Made by a program: the position numbers and the translations under genes. The notes under the pieces are model-generated. The model searched no databases. It had not been told where the DNA came from and saw nothing but the letters and a program-made list of their open reading frames with translations. Below are positions 1 to 9,215 of a stretch of DNA of 64,000 bases, in pieces; the stretch's first letter is position 1; each line of letters begins with the position of its first letter. The stretch is from CBDHFQ01 sp965262565 (lineage in GTDB: Bacteria > Bacteroidota > Bacteroidia > J057), in the NCBI GenBank assembly GCA_965262565.1, contig CBDHFQ010000012.1, forward strand, positions 1 to 64,000, in the 5' to 3' direction.

Positions 1-43
1 TATCTATTGAGAATTTGACCCTATAGATAAGAATTTGGTAACA

Positions 44-1195
44 TTATACAACGAGAGCTTCCAATTCAATTTTAAGCTGAATCTTGAAGAGGCTGGGATG
101 GTTATTGTCTATATGCAATACATGAGCGTTAGGGAAAATCATTTGCAAACGTTCCTGGACATTTTTTAGTCCGATACCCTTTTTGGTGGAAGCATGCAGG
201 CATGGGGAATATGTAGCGTTATCCTTAGTGTTAAAAATATCAAAGATTAAGTATTTTGCATTTGTAGTTAAAGAAATATGAATAAAGCCATCCTCATGAT
301 GAAGAGCATTTCCATGTTTAAAGGCATTTCCAATAAAAGGTTCGAATAGCATAGGGGGAATCTCTATATAATGCAGGAGGTGGTAATCATCCAATCGATG
401 AAAGTTGATGCTGATTCCATAAGGGCTGGTTAATTGATGAAAAGTGATATAGGATTCTATGAAAGCAATTTCTTTTTTAAGGGTAATTCTATCTTCTTTG
501 CCGTCATCTAAAAAATAGCGCATAAGTTCTGCTTGTTTGATTAAGGCAATATCTATTCCTTCTCCTTTTCTCAACACCATGTTGTAAATGTTATTGATAG
601 AATTCGCAAGAAAATGAGGGGCCATCTGCCCTTTTAAATAGGAGATGTTATGTTCTAATTGATTCGTATACATGACGATTCTGTCATACCACTGAACAGC
701 CATTCCGCTAGTAATTACAGACCCTATAGTTATAAGGCTTCCAGCAATCATACCCCAATAATATATCGGTTGGTATTTACCGTCTATAAGAATACCGGCT
801 GAAGCCAGATTGCCTAATATAGCATTTGCCGCACTTTGATTAATAAGTAGGGAATAGCTTTCTTCTCTGACTAACACAAAGTCAACAGCAAATCTCAAGC
901 TATTTCCCAGGATAAGTAACAAGATACATCCCAGGGCGTAGGTTGCGTATTTTGCTTTGGATAAATAATTCGGATTCAACCAATACAGTACTGGGAAAAT
1001 GTATAGAGAGATGGCGAAAAAGTGTAGGATAAATCTAAGGCCTGCGAATGTGTATTGTCCTGAGAAAACGCCTCCTACAGTGATGATGGCATTCAAAAAT
1101 ATAGCTCCAAGGAGAAGGGTGAGAAAGAGAAGAATCAGGTTAGATCTGCTAATGAGCTGTTTTAAAGGGATAGAGGTGTGTCGAAGGTGTTTCAT
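44..1195 (-). CDS. LytS/YehU-type sensor histidine kinase
   Basis: Membrane sensor kinase of the His_kinase (PF06580) class, which normally phosphorylates a LytTR response regulator. Four hydrophobic segments are visible at about residues 20-40, 49-72, 84-101 and 145-165, with no large extracytoplasmic domain. The phosphoacceptor motif is PHFLANSINN with His194, and the ATP-binding N box is GNAFKHG (289-295), where the usual acidic residue before Asn is Gly. The 383-aa length is normal for the family. It is divergent from the response regulator that starts near 1393, so the two very likely form one two-component system with a shared upstream region (1196-1392). The signal sensed cannot be read from the sequence. 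Confidence 0.9.
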   Translation of the reverse strand: MKHLRHTSIPLKQLISRSNLILLFLTLLLGAIFLNAIITVGGVFSGQYTFAGLRFILHFFAISLYIFPVLYWLNPNYLSKAKYATYALGCILLLILGNSLRFAVDFVLVREESYSLLINQSAANAILGNLASAGILIDGKYQPIYYWGMIAGSLITIGSVITSGMAVQWYDRIVMYTNQLEHNISYLKGQMAPHFLANSINNIYNMVLRKGEGIDIALIKQAELMRYFLDDGKEDRITLKKEIAFIESYITFHQLTSPYGISINFHRLDDYHLLHYIEIPPMLFEPFIGNAFKHGNALHHEDGFIHISLTTNAKYLIFDIFNTKDNATYSPCLHASTKKGIGLKNVQERLQMIFPNAHVLHIDNNHPSLFKIQLKIELEALVV

Positions 1196-1321
1196 ATTGT
1201 AGAATGCTAAAAAGTATAATTATTTCAAATGGTTATTTTTTTTTTGAGGTACCATAAATGATAACCAGACACCATTAATCGATATTAGAGGGATACAGGT
1301 AACTATATTTTAGAGAAAGTA

Positions 1322-1349
1322 TTGAGAAGAATAAGAGGACTTAATTTTG
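1322..1349 (+). promoter_or_regulatory. Candidate Bacteroidota-type promoter of the LytTR regulator
   Basis: TTG at 1322-1324 and TAATTTTG at 1342-1349 are separated by 17 bases. This fits the Bacteroidota sigma-A pattern (TTG near -33, TAnnTTTG near -7). Transcription would start near 1355, which leaves a short leader before the ATG at 1393 and argues against the GTG at 1360 as the start codon. Confidence 0.42.
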
Positions 1350-1392
1350 CCTGTTATGGGTGTATTTGAATATGTTGAACCTAATCGACATC

Positions 1393-2157
1393 ATGAAAGC
1401 GATCATCATTGAGGATCAGCCTATTCAGGCAGATTCCCTTATCCAGTTAATAGAGACTCATTGTCCCGAGGTAGAAATTATCGATAGTTTTCCTTCCAGG
1501 GAAACAGGTATAGAGGGGATCAAAAAGCATCGACCAGATATCGTTTTTCTGGATATTCAAATGGAAACTCCTATGGCTGGCTTTGAATTATTGAGTGCCT
1601 TTCCCAAGCGAACCTTTGAAGTAATATTTACTACCAGCCATGATACGCATGCGTTACAAGCCTTCGAAGTATATCCGATAGATTTTCTGCTCAAACCTGT
1701 GGAGCCACAACGCTTAATCAAAGCAGTGGAAAAAGTATGTTTGAGGAAGGTCCCTTTGGTATCTGATGAGATGCTGGAAAGCATTAAGCGCTTGTACGAA
1801 AATCCGCTGCTAGAAAAAAATAAGATAGGTATTCCCACCATGCAAGGTTGTGAATTTATACGTGTAGATGACATTATTCGATGTAGTACCGCTACGAGGA
1901 ATGGAAATCAGACCTTATTCTATCTCCAAAGCAGGACTAACCCCATCTTATGTGCCAAAACACTTTCTTCTGTAGAGAAGACGTTGCTTCATGGATACGG
2001 ATTTTGTCGTATCCACCAATCTCACCTTATAAATCGAGTACATATGGTTAGATATATCAAACCCTCAGGGAGTGGTTCTACCGGAGGGTTATTAACGATG
2101 ATGGATGGCGAGACATTACCTGTTTCGCGTTCAGGAAGAAATAAGTTATTTGGTTGA
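1393..2157 (+). CDS. LytTR-family response regulator
   Basis: Receiver domain followed by a LytTR DNA-binding domain. The start used is the ATG at 1393, giving MKAIIIEDQP, the usual opening of a receiver domain. An in-frame GTG at 1360 would add 11 residues of no domain value and would lie almost on the predicted transcription start. The phosphoacceptor is Asp54 in DIVFLDIQME, and the conserved Lys lies in DFLLKPV. The LytTR part covers roughly residues 160-250 and includes the typical FCRIHQSHLINR segment. It is divergent from the LytS-type kinase at 44-1195, its probable partner. Targets are unknown; LytTR regulators in this phylum often control envelope or export genes. Confidence 0.9.
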   Translation: MKAIIIEDQPIQADSLIQLIETHCPEVEIIDSFPSRETGIEGIKKHRPDIVFLDIQMETPMAGFELLSAFPKRTFEVIFTTSHDTHALQAFEVYPIDFLLKPVEPQRLIKAVEKVCLRKVPLVSDEMLESIKRLYENPLLEKNKIGIPTMQGCEFIRVDDIIRCSTATRNGNQTLFYLQSRTNPILCAKTLSSVEKTLLHGYGFCRIHQSHLINRVHMVRYIKPSGSGSTGGLLTMMDGETLPVSRSGRNKLFG

Positions 2158-2209
2158 GTTTATAGTACCAATGGGCTAAAGGCCTATCTGACAGGAACGT
2201 TACATATGA

Positions 2210-4039
2210 TCACCTGGCGGCATTACTACCTACTTTTGATCTATTTAATGCCCACAGATTAAAGTCCTTATTATTTACTACCCCATTTCCATCAGCATCC
2301 ATAGAAAGGTATTGATTTAATGCAGCACCATTTAAGCTCCAAATGTTAAAATCCAGATTATTAATGATTCCATTGCCATCGTAGTCGCCACTATACAAAG
2401 TAAAAATACCTTCCACCTCTTTTAATTGCTCGTTTCCTACTGCTAAACTCCCATTATTAGGATCAATGACTAATCCATCATTCAGTGGAAAGGCCACTGC
2501 CAAATGACTCTTATGGCGAACAACGACCACATAGCCTAATGACTGGAAGGAATTAACTTCGGTGGAAAAAGTTGAAAAGGAAATTTCATTTTCTCCTTCT
2601 GCTGATAAAATATCTCCTGTAGCGGTAAGGATGCATGCTTTTTCTTCCAATACGCTTCCGGTAGAATCACGAAGCTGTACCAATATCCAATCCACATAGC
2701 CTTCTTCTACATTAGCTAATGTCTCTGGGCCATTATAGTTCCAGGGTTCTATATTAAACGGTTGATTTTCAGGGAACAAATTCTCCGTTCTTAGATTTTG
2801 AGTCATCTCTCCTGAAGCGATATCATAGAAACCTTCTAGGAAAAAATTGGCGAGGCGAATGGTCTTGGGTTCAGGACTTGGTGGAGGTGGGGTTACGGGA
2901 TTGTCAGTAGTGACTTGGAAAATGGCTCCTCCACTATAAGAGGCAAGGAATAATTCTCCATTCACATCCTCTCCAAACGTGCTGACACTTCCTAAAGATT
3001 GTTTTCCTAAAGCAGTCGACGAAAATGAGCCATTTTCCTCCTGTTTGATGGTCCAAAATCTGTTAGTAACAAAATCAGCCAATAAGTAATAGCCTTTTAG
3101 ATCTGGATAAGTGTTACCGCGATATACATACCCTCCTGTAATAGATCTCCCTTCACTGACAGTATATTGGAAAATAGGGTAAGTCAATTCATCTTCATCG
3201 CACCCATCATCTATGTTTTCTCTATTCCCTTCAAAACAAACCCAACCATAGTTTTCTCCTCCCTGGCTATTAGCCGCCTGAAATGAGATCTCCTCTACAT
3301 TGTTCTGACCCACATCTCCTATCCATAAATCTCCTGTTTGTCGATCAAAACTGAATCTCCAGGGATTGCGTAAACCTGTGGCCCATATTTCATCTAATAC
3401 ATCAGGATCATTCACAAAAGGATTACTCTCTGGAATGGTATATGTATCTCCACTAGATACATCTATTCTGAGCATTTTTCCCAATAACTCATTTCCATTT
3501 TGAGAAAATCTTTGTGGATCATTAGCCGCACCTCCATCACCAAGACCTATGTATAAGTATCCATCCGGGCCAAAATTGAGATCTCCTCCATTATGATTAT
3601 TGTAAGGCTGATCAACCTCTAAAATAGAAATCTCACTCTCAGGATCAGCTTTATTTGGATCATCATTACTTACGGAAAAGCGAGAAATCTGAGTATTTCC
3701 AGAAGCATTATTATAATGCACAAAAAACCAACCATTAGATGAGTACTCGGGATGGAATGCCAGGCCCAATAGGCCCCTTTCATTAGCCACTGAATTTACT
3801 TTTGGCGTGATATCCAGGAATGGTGAGGGTAGTATTTCTTTATTTTTATCTAATATTCTGATTTTTCCGCCTTTTTCTACAACAAATAAGCGCTCATCAC
3901 CAGCATGTGCTATATCTGTTGGAAGCGAAAAGCCAGTAGCAACTAGTTCAAAATTCATCTCAGGCTGGGCCCAAAGATTAGGAGCATTGGAACATAAAGT
4001 AGCAAAGAGGAAACAGGTTAACAAGAATCTTAGGTTCAT
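2210..4039 (-). CDS. Secreted PQQ-type sugar (glucose/sorbosone) dehydrogenase with dockerin-like tail
   Basis: The N-terminal signal peptide probably ends near residue 25 (LWAQ). Residues about 30-375 form a glucose/sorbosone dehydrogenase (GSDH) beta-propeller, recognised from LVATGFSLPTDIAHAGDERL, HNGGDLNFGPDGYLYIGLGD and ATGLRNPWRFSFD. These are the usual metal/PQQ-pocket signatures. A proline-rich spacer (TPPPPSPEP) follows, then an unassigned beta-rich region. The C-terminus carries two dockerin-like calcium loops, DYDGNGIINNLDF and DADGNGVVNNKDF, each followed by a similar WxLN segment. I see no typical T9SS tail. It probably oxidises or binds sugars outside the cell; the real substrate is not readable. 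It is transcribed alone. Confidence 0.85.
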   Translation of the reverse strand: MNLRFLLTCFLFATLCSNAPNLWAQPEMNFELVATGFSLPTDIAHAGDERLFVVEKGGKIRILDKNKEILPSPFLDITPKVNSVANERGLLGLAFHPEYSSNGWFFVHYNNASGNTQISRFSVSNDDPNKADPESEISILEVDQPYNNHNGGDLNFGPDGYLYIGLGDGGAANDPQRFSQNGNELLGKMLRIDVSSGDTYTIPESNPFVNDPDVLDEIWATGLRNPWRFSFDRQTGDLWIGDVGQNNVEEISFQAANSQGGENYGWVCFEGNRENIDDGCDEDELTYPIFQYTVSEGRSITGGYVYRGNTYPDLKGYYLLADFVTNRFWTIKQEENGSFSSTALGKQSLGSVSTFGEDVNGELFLASYSGGAIFQVTTDNPVTPPPPSPEPKTIRLANFFLEGFYDIASGEMTQNLRTENLFPENQPFNIEPWNYNGPETLANVEEGYVDWILVQLRDSTGSVLEEKACILTATGDILSAEGENEISFSTFSTEVNSFQSLGYVVVVRHKSHLAVAFPLNDGLVIDPNNGSLAVGNEQLKEVEGIFTLYSGDYDGNGIINNLDFNIWSLNGAALNQYLSMDADGNGVVNNKDFNLWALNRSKVGSNAAR

Positions 4040-4408
4040 ACTTTCATTTCTAATAGACTTCCTATCAAAGAACGCAAGAGGTAAAGACTAACTTGTACAT
4101 TTTTTATCTATGCCAATGTCAGGCAGCCCGAATGTTAATTGAAAGTGTAGTTTGAAGATATTTTTTGTATTTCGATCCTTATCAGATTCGAATTAAGTGG
4201 ATATCCATCGGTCGAATCGTCTTACTGAGAAGTATATGCTTATTATTTAAGGCACTTTTCTGGCAAGCACGGTAGAGAAAAGGCAAAGGTGCCCGAAGAA
4301 TTTAGTCCTATCGCAGGAACAGATATGTTTCGGTGATAGGACCGAGCTGCCAGGCGAGTTCGAAGGGGACCGGTCAGTTATTGACGCCCCCAGGAAAAAT
4401 AGAATAGC
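4040..4408. other. Intergenic region 4040-4408
   Basis: The first 200 bases are AT-rich and show no coding signal. The second half holds the GC-rich folded element listed at 4251-4394. Nothing else is recognised. Confidence 0.6.
4251..4394. ncRNA. Candidate structured RNA, family unknown
   Basis: A GC-rich island in AT-rich surroundings, made of nested complementary arms. GGCAC (4251-4255) pairs with GTGCC (4289-4293), with TTTTCT and AGAAAA arms inside. GTCCTATC (4305-4312) pairs with GATAGGAC around an inner GGAAC/GTTTC arm. GGGG (4365-4368) pairs with CCCC (4387-4390) around GTCA/TGAC (4373-4376 with 4382-4385). No open reading frame crosses it. It does not match my memory of RNase P, tmRNA, SRP RNA, 6S RNA or the common riboswitches. 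The strand is undetermined: either plus, or downstream of the minus-strand gene at 4409-5080. Confidence 0.5.
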
Positions 4409-5080
4409 TTAAGCAGAATGAATAATATAATCCGGGAAAAGGGCCAATAATGTTTCTCCTACTCCTGCATCCCAGCTATGGGCACTACTTTTTATTAATG
4501 AAGCTACATGATCCGTTCCTCCATAAATATGATTATTCATTAGGGGATTGGCTCCATATTCCAATAGCAATCGAGTCATTTCTCCAATATTTTCTGGGAC
4601 TTGTTGACGCCAGAGTTCTATTCCATTTGTCCCAATGTAGTGAATTAAGCCAGCCTTGTGTCCATAATGAGAATGCATGTGGAGGAGTTCTGGATTCGTC
4701 TCCAACAATTCTCGAAGGGATAGAAATTTTCCGGTTAGCAGGTAATCTATGGCTAGCTCAAAATGATGTTGAAGTGGAATAGGGGAGAAGCTTAATTCGT
4801 CCCAATGATGAAATCCATATTCTTTGAGGATGGTCAATTCGAGTTCTGAGGTGGGAAGAGAAGCATTAAAAATGGCTGAAGAGGTAGCACCTAACCAGTC
4901 TGGATGGTAATTGGAAACGATCACCGCTGTAATAGGAAGTTGACGCCGGTAAGCTGAGGTAAATATGTCAATAAATGCAAGCAATTGATCCCTGACGAAA
5001 TGAAACAGGTTACGGTTTTCGATCGCAGTCTTGTATAGTTCCTGAACCGTCAACACTTCGGAACTCTTATATATGTTCAT
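4409..5080 (-). CDS. Ankyrin-repeat-like protein of unknown role
   Basis: A 223-aa protein with no signal peptide or membrane segment. The C-terminal half reads like two to three degenerate ankyrin repeats: ELLETNPELLHMHSHYGHKA, then MTRLLLEYGANPLMNNHIYG, then ETLLALFPDYI. Similar short ankyrin-type proteins are common in Bacteroidota and mostly uncharacterised. The N-terminal 100 residues (helical, with LLAFIDIFTSAY) are not recognised. It is a single gene; the candidate RNA at 4251-4394 lies just past its stop codon. Confidence 0.7.
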   Translation of the reverse strand: MNIYKSSEVLTVQELYKTAIENRNLFHFVRDQLLAFIDIFTSAYRRQLPITAVIVSNYHPDWLGATSSAIFNASLPTSELELTILKEYGFHHWDELSFSPIPLQHHFELAIDYLLTGKFLSLRELLETNPELLHMHSHYGHKAGLIHYIGTNGIELWRQQVPENIGEMTRLLLEYGANPLMNNHIYGGTDHVASLIKSSAHSWDAGVGETLLALFPDYIIHSA

Positions 5081-5185
5081 AGAAATAAGTTTTTCATAGA
5101 GGGAAAAGTAACTTTAAAAAGTGTACGCGAAGATTGGTGCTTTTGTTAGTATATTCGGCTAATATTTTTGGTAAAAAGCTAAAAT

Positions 5186-5878
5186 TTACCGCTGTCTGAT
5201 CAAAATATATCCTAGGCTCAGTTGAAATACCTGATGTTTTCCTGCCCTGATGATGCCTGAGGTCCCACTGGTATTAAATCCGTCGAGTCGCCAAAAATGG
5301 ATCAAGCCTACATTCATTCTGGCTCCAATATGAAGGCCTCCCGGACTATGATACGCCAATCCCAAAATTAAGCCCAGATCCACGTCTCTATAAAAATCTT
5401 CCAGTTCTTGTTTTTCATTTCCAATTTTTGCGTTTGCTGCCAGTCGATAGGCGAATTCAGGCCCTAATTGTAAACTAAGGACAGTAAAGGGCTGGTAAGA
5501 TAAAAGAAGAGGAACAGAAGCATAAGGTAACAGAAGGCGAGAGTTTGTGGTTGGGTCAATGGGTAGGCCACGAGTTCCTTTATGGGAGAGCAACAGTTCG
5601 GGTTGAATATAAATTTCATCGGAAAAGGAGAGGGGAAGACGGGCGAATATTCCTACGTGATAGGTGATTCTGCTTCCTACAATTTGTGCGTCAATAAATT
5701 CTGGGGTATCGTAGAGTGAGGCAAAATTGAGGCCGGCTTTTAGCCCAAATCCGTTTCTTTGTGCGTGAACGGGATGAGAGACTAAAAAGAAGAAGGTGGT
5801 CCATATGCTGATGCTGATGAAAGCAAAAGCAGCTTGCTTGGAACATGACAATGGTAGCGGTTTACATAGTACGTCCAT
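5186..5878 (-). CDS. PorT-family outer-membrane beta-barrel protein
   Basis: The N-terminus has a basic stretch and a hydrophobic segment ending near VHAQ, a probable signal peptide. The mature part begins NGFGLKAGLNFASLYD and continues as alternating amphipathic strands (YIQPELLLSHKG, LQLGPEFAYRLA, GLILGLAYHSPG, FQLSLGYILI). It ends with a basic YILIRQR where barrels usually end in an aromatic residue. This pattern and the 230-aa length match the outer-membrane beta-barrel family PF13568. Such proteins are small barrels of mostly unknown function; PorT itself belongs to T9SS, but this gene should not be equated with it. It is transcribed alone. Confidence 0.8.
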   Translation of the reverse strand: MDVLCKPLPLSCSKQAAFAFISISIWTTFFFLVSHPVHAQRNGFGLKAGLNFASLYDTPEFIDAQIVGSRITYHVGIFARLPLSFSDEIYIQPELLLSHKGTRGLPIDPTTNSRLLLPYASVPLLLSYQPFTVLSLQLGPEFAYRLAANAKIGNEKQELEDFYRDVDLGLILGLAYHSPGGLHIGARMNVGLIHFWRLDGFNTSGTSGIIRAGKHQVFQLSLGYILIRQR

Positions 5879-6020
5879 AACCTTCCCGTTTCAGTTAAGT
5901 ATTTCAACCATAATTTGTATTGTTCTAAATGTAATCTTTTAATGAATAAAAAGAATATTTAGGAGATAGATTCAATCCAAAAATTTTCTCTATAAGGTTA
6001 ATCTCTAATTGTGCATTCAA

Positions 6021-6051
6021 TAAAAAAAGGATGGGATTATTTCCCATCCTT
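6021..6051 (-). terminator. Rho-independent terminator of the GH5 gene
   Basis: AAGGATGGGA (6027-6036) pairs perfectly with TCCCATCCTT (6042-6051) around a 5-base loop. Read on the minus strand the hairpin is followed by a run of seven T, so it ends transcription of the gene whose stop lies at 6114. Confidence 0.85.
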
Positions 6052-6113
6052 CTCAAAAGTCTGCCTTCTTAAAAAAGAAGTTACACCATCAATAACACTC
6101 TCGCCAAATAATC

Positions 6114-8615
6114 TTACTTAATTAATAACTTTTCTGAATGACTTTCCCCGGTAGCGGCCAGGAATCTGACAACGTAGAGTCCTGTTGCCGGTTTCCGAGG
6201 AAGGGTGATGTTGGTCGTTGATTCTTGTGTAGTAACCTGCGTGAGGACTTTTCCTTGCATGTCTACCAGGGAAAGAGTTCCTCCTTGAACGAATGCCTCT
6301 GGCAATTCTATCATAAGTGTTCTTCCTGTCAATGGATTTGGATACATGTTCATGGCTAACTCTCCTGATTCTTCAAAGCTGGTACCCAGATCTACGAAGT
6401 CATTAGGCGGCTCACATTCTCTTACCAGATCATAATCAAATGTCCATACCCATCCTTCTCTTTTGGCTTCATATAGTAATCCAGGTCTTCCAGGAGTGGT
6501 TTTATTTTCGGAAGGAGAACCGAGGTAATTGTGATAGTATTCACGCCATGTATCGTGTTCCCAGGTCATCCAACCTACATTGAGTCTTTCCATCGTTTCC
6601 TGGTTCCATTCTTCTCCAGGCGCCAATGACTTTGTGCGAATGTGATCATCATAAGGGTCTCCTGAATTATATCCCTGAGGAAGGTTTACTTCTGTATTCA
6701 ATGCTGGGAATTCCGCAATGAGCTCTTCTACATAGTGAGCCGCATTTTGTCCCCAGTAAGAGTGGAAAGCGATACCAGCATTCGACCAGTCTATTCCTCT
6801 CAATGATCTTGCTGCTGCCAACATGGATCTGCTGTCGTCTTTTACCCAATCAGGACCCATATTTGAGAAGCTACATAATAGAAGGTGAGTTTCTGGGGCC
6901 AGGTTTCTTACATATTGGTACATCTCTTCCACATTTCTGGAATCTCTATCGTTCCAGTCTCTCGCTCCGTTAGGCTCGTTCATCAGCTCATAAGAAATAT
7001 GAGGATAGTCTTTATATCTTGGTGCAACAGCTCTCCAGAACTCTTTACACATATTCATGTCTACCTTTCCTACTTCGTGATAGTTGATCACAACGTACAT
7101 ATTATACTTTGCTGAAAGGGCTACAATTTGGTCCATCTTTTTGAAGAACTCATTGCGGTCTCCTTCTTCCCCCATTTCGTATCCATTTCCATATCCATAT
7201 TTGGCTCTTCTCCAGGGATCATGACAAATGTTTCTGGATACGTTTAGACCGTTTTCCCACATTGCCTTCCACCAAGCATCTTCATAGTACATTTCGGGAT
7301 CTTCTCTACCATTGGTATCTTCGTTTACTCCATGCCACCATCCACCAATTCCACGAAGGTTGGTATTTAAATCTGTTACAATTCTCCACCTTCCATTTTC
7401 CTTCACATTTCTAATTCTACCTCTACCTTTACCTGAAACGAGTTCTCTATTTCCACAAGGAGGTACAGGATTAGGGTTAGGAGCTACAGTAGTGTCGGGA
7501 TTTCCTGTGGTAGGATCTACTGGAGTAACAGGATCGATGGGATCTATTGGGTCAATCGGATCGATTGGGATAGAAACAATACCTGTATCTTCATCGACGA
7601 TAATACTAGTGATATAGTAAGTTTCTGTGTGATGTGTGGTTTTGCCGTATATTTTGATGAGAAGTTCATCTCCTTGTACTACTGCATCTACCGTTCTTTC
7701 ATTTAAGTCATCTTTATGATCAAGCATTACTTGTTCCTGACCGTCTAGAAGGCAGTGTACTTTTAGATAATCTCCGAAATCAACTCCTCCCTGAGAACCC
7801 ACTTTAACGCTTATTCTCACTTTCTTTCCATTAAGCTTTATGGGAAGAGCATTAATTTCTCCTTCAGCATCTGAGAAAGCAAAAGCTTCATTGATTACTT
7901 CTCCATCTGTAGAGCTCCATTTTGTCTTTCCATTATCATTTCTGGTTCCATCAGGTAGATCGAACGTTTCTATAAATGGTAGTGTATTAAATCCGGTAGC
8001 TGGATCAGGAGATACATCTGGATCGGTATTCGGATCAATGGGGGTTGTTGGGGTTGGTGCCGTTCCTTGTTCAAGGATAAGCTTTGGGCCTTGACCAGAT
8101 TCCTTGGAAAAAAATGATACGTCATTTCCTCCGGGATTCATGTTCAGCACAAAGGTGTTTAATCCCTGGGTAATGCCTCCAGTAACGTCTATATCAATTA
8201 CTTTATTAGCTGTGGCTGTTCCCGTAAAAAGCCCAATGTCCTGCCCGCCTTGAGGTAAATTTGACGCCTGTAAAGATGTTTCGTTCCAATCGCCATTACC
8301 TCCCTGGCTAACGATAATCGTTCCAAACCCGGGATCCCACGCTACTTTTAACCTTAGGGTGGCTTTAGCAATATTTGCAGGATCTTCATTTACATTGAAT
8401 TTAATGTAAGTGGTTCTGCGATTATTTTCTACTCTTAATTCTGTGGAGTTATATAATCCATCCTGCCAATATACGTCAGCATCTGGGTCGATCTGATTCT
8501 GAAATTGAGCGGATAATGAGATGGTCGTAAAGCTAATACATATGAGCAAGGACCATCGATAGGAAAACAACGAAATTAAATTTGTAAACCTACACATAAA
8601 AGGGTTGATAATCAT
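6114..8615 (-). CDS. Secreted multidomain GH5 endoglycanase with T9SS sorting domain
   Basis: Order of parts in 833 aa: a signal peptide (cleaved near residue 36); a beta-rich module at about 37-185 resembling the DNRLRE/CBM96 group (DADVYWQDG, TYIKFNV, LKVAWDPG); a second beta-sandwich module at about 205-345; an acidic Pro linker of repeated DPI units; a GH5 catalytic domain at about 390-730; and a type A T9SS sorting domain (MYPNPLTGR ... LYVVRF ... SEKLLIK). The likely acid/base is Glu547 in LMNEPNG and the nucleophile Glu642 in ALNTEVNLP, with the conserved His-Tyr of VVINYHEVG. The enzyme should cleave a beta-glycan (cellulose, mannan or similar) at the cell surface or outside. The subfamily cannot be set by eye. 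Confidence 0.88.
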   Translation of the reverse strand: MIINPFMCRFTNLISLFSYRWSLLICISFTTISLSAQFQNQIDPDADVYWQDGLYNSTELRVENNRRTTYIKFNVNEDPANIAKATLRLKVAWDPGFGTIIVSQGGNGDWNETSLQASNLPQGGQDIGLFTGTATANKVIDIDVTGGITQGLNTFVLNMNPGGNDVSFFSKESGQGPKLILEQGTAPTPTTPIDPNTDPDVSPDPATGFNTLPFIETFDLPDGTRNDNGKTKWSSTDGEVINEAFAFSDAEGEINALPIKLNGKKVRISVKVGSQGGVDFGDYLKVHCLLDGQEQVMLDHKDDLNERTVDAVVQGDELLIKIYGKTTHHTETYYITSIIVDEDTGIVSIPIDPIDPIDPIDPVTPVDPTTGNPDTTVAPNPNPVPPCGNRELVSGKGRGRIRNVKENGRWRIVTDLNTNLRGIGGWWHGVNEDTNGREDPEMYYEDAWWKAMWENGLNVSRNICHDPWRRAKYGYGNGYEMGEEGDRNEFFKKMDQIVALSAKYNMYVVINYHEVGKVDMNMCKEFWRAVAPRYKDYPHISYELMNEPNGARDWNDRDSRNVEEMYQYVRNLAPETHLLLCSFSNMGPDWVKDDSRSMLAAARSLRGIDWSNAGIAFHSYWGQNAAHYVEELIAEFPALNTEVNLPQGYNSGDPYDDHIRTKSLAPGEEWNQETMERLNVGWMTWEHDTWREYYHNYLGSPSENKTTPGRPGLLYEAKREGWVWTFDYDLVRECEPPNDFVDLGTSFEESGELAMNMYPNPLTGRTLMIELPEAFVQGGTLSLVDMQGKVLTQVTTQESTTNITLPRKPATGLYVVRFLAATGESHSEKLLIK

Positions 8616-9215
8616 GATGAAAAAGCTGATTTAATCCTGAATAATCATTTTTCCATGAATAATGAGGTTACATGATTAGGAATTAACATATACGTTAATT
8701 TCCGCATCCATGAATAGAAGGCAGTTATCAATTACCTGTGAATCCGTATGGATTCTACTGAGTTGTGTTTTGGGATATTAAAAGTAAGTATTGGTGGCTA
8801 CTTACTATCTCTTGTGTGAAAAAGTCGATTACAATGAGCTAGAATAATTAATGATTACGTACATTTTAAAATTATCTAAATACGCGAAAAAACTAAAATA
8901 TAAAATTTGGCGATTGATAATGTTATTGTTATGGCTCTTCCTCTCCTCTAATTATCCATTTGAATTACACTTAAAAAACGATGAATTGTGTCGCTTATTT
9001 TCTAAACCATATATTCAAGTAGTAAATTCAGGCAATTCAACCGATTTTTTGATAACAAATATCTAGAATATAAGGGTAATAACTGATAATCAGCAATTAG
9101 TCATAATTAATAAATCTTCAAACTTGGTAATGCTAATGTTAGATTTTGTTCATTACACGATAAAAATGATTTTTTCGTAGTAAAGAAGATTTCTTATAAG
9201 TATTTATTTGAATGA
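8616..9215. other. Long intergenic region 8616-9215
   Basis: 600 bases of AT-rich DNA. A 71-codon plus-strand frame (8851-9066) gives a Leu/Lys-rich peptide of no recognised kind and is probably chance. One perfect inverted repeat is listed separately at 8783-8806. The promoter of the GH5 gene should lie near 8620-8750, but I could not pick it with confidence. Confidence 0.5.
8783..8806. repeat. Perfect 8-bp inverted repeat
   Basis: AGTAAGTA (8783-8790) and TACTTACT (8799-8806) are separated by TTGGTGGC. There is no T run, so a terminator is unlikely. It could be a dyad operator or a small hairpin about 170 bases upstream of the GH5 gene. Confidence 0.35.

Noticed and set aside
4251..4394. 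Known riboswitch or housekeeping RNA
   Set aside because: I compared it from memory with cobalamin, TPP, SAM, glycine, ZTP, RNase P, tmRNA, SRP and 6S consensus elements and found no convincing match; kept as unknown RNA.
7312..7617. 101-codon plus-strand ORF (and similar ones) opposite the GH5 gene
   Set aside because: It is antisense to a clear enzyme gene and reads as a low-complexity shadow (Gly-Ser-Ile repeats from the DPI linker).
8851..9066. 71-codon plus-strand ORF in a long intergenic gap
   Set aside because: The peptide is Leu/Lys-rich, has no recognisable family, and the DNA is AT-rich enough to give such frames by chance; left as part of the gap.
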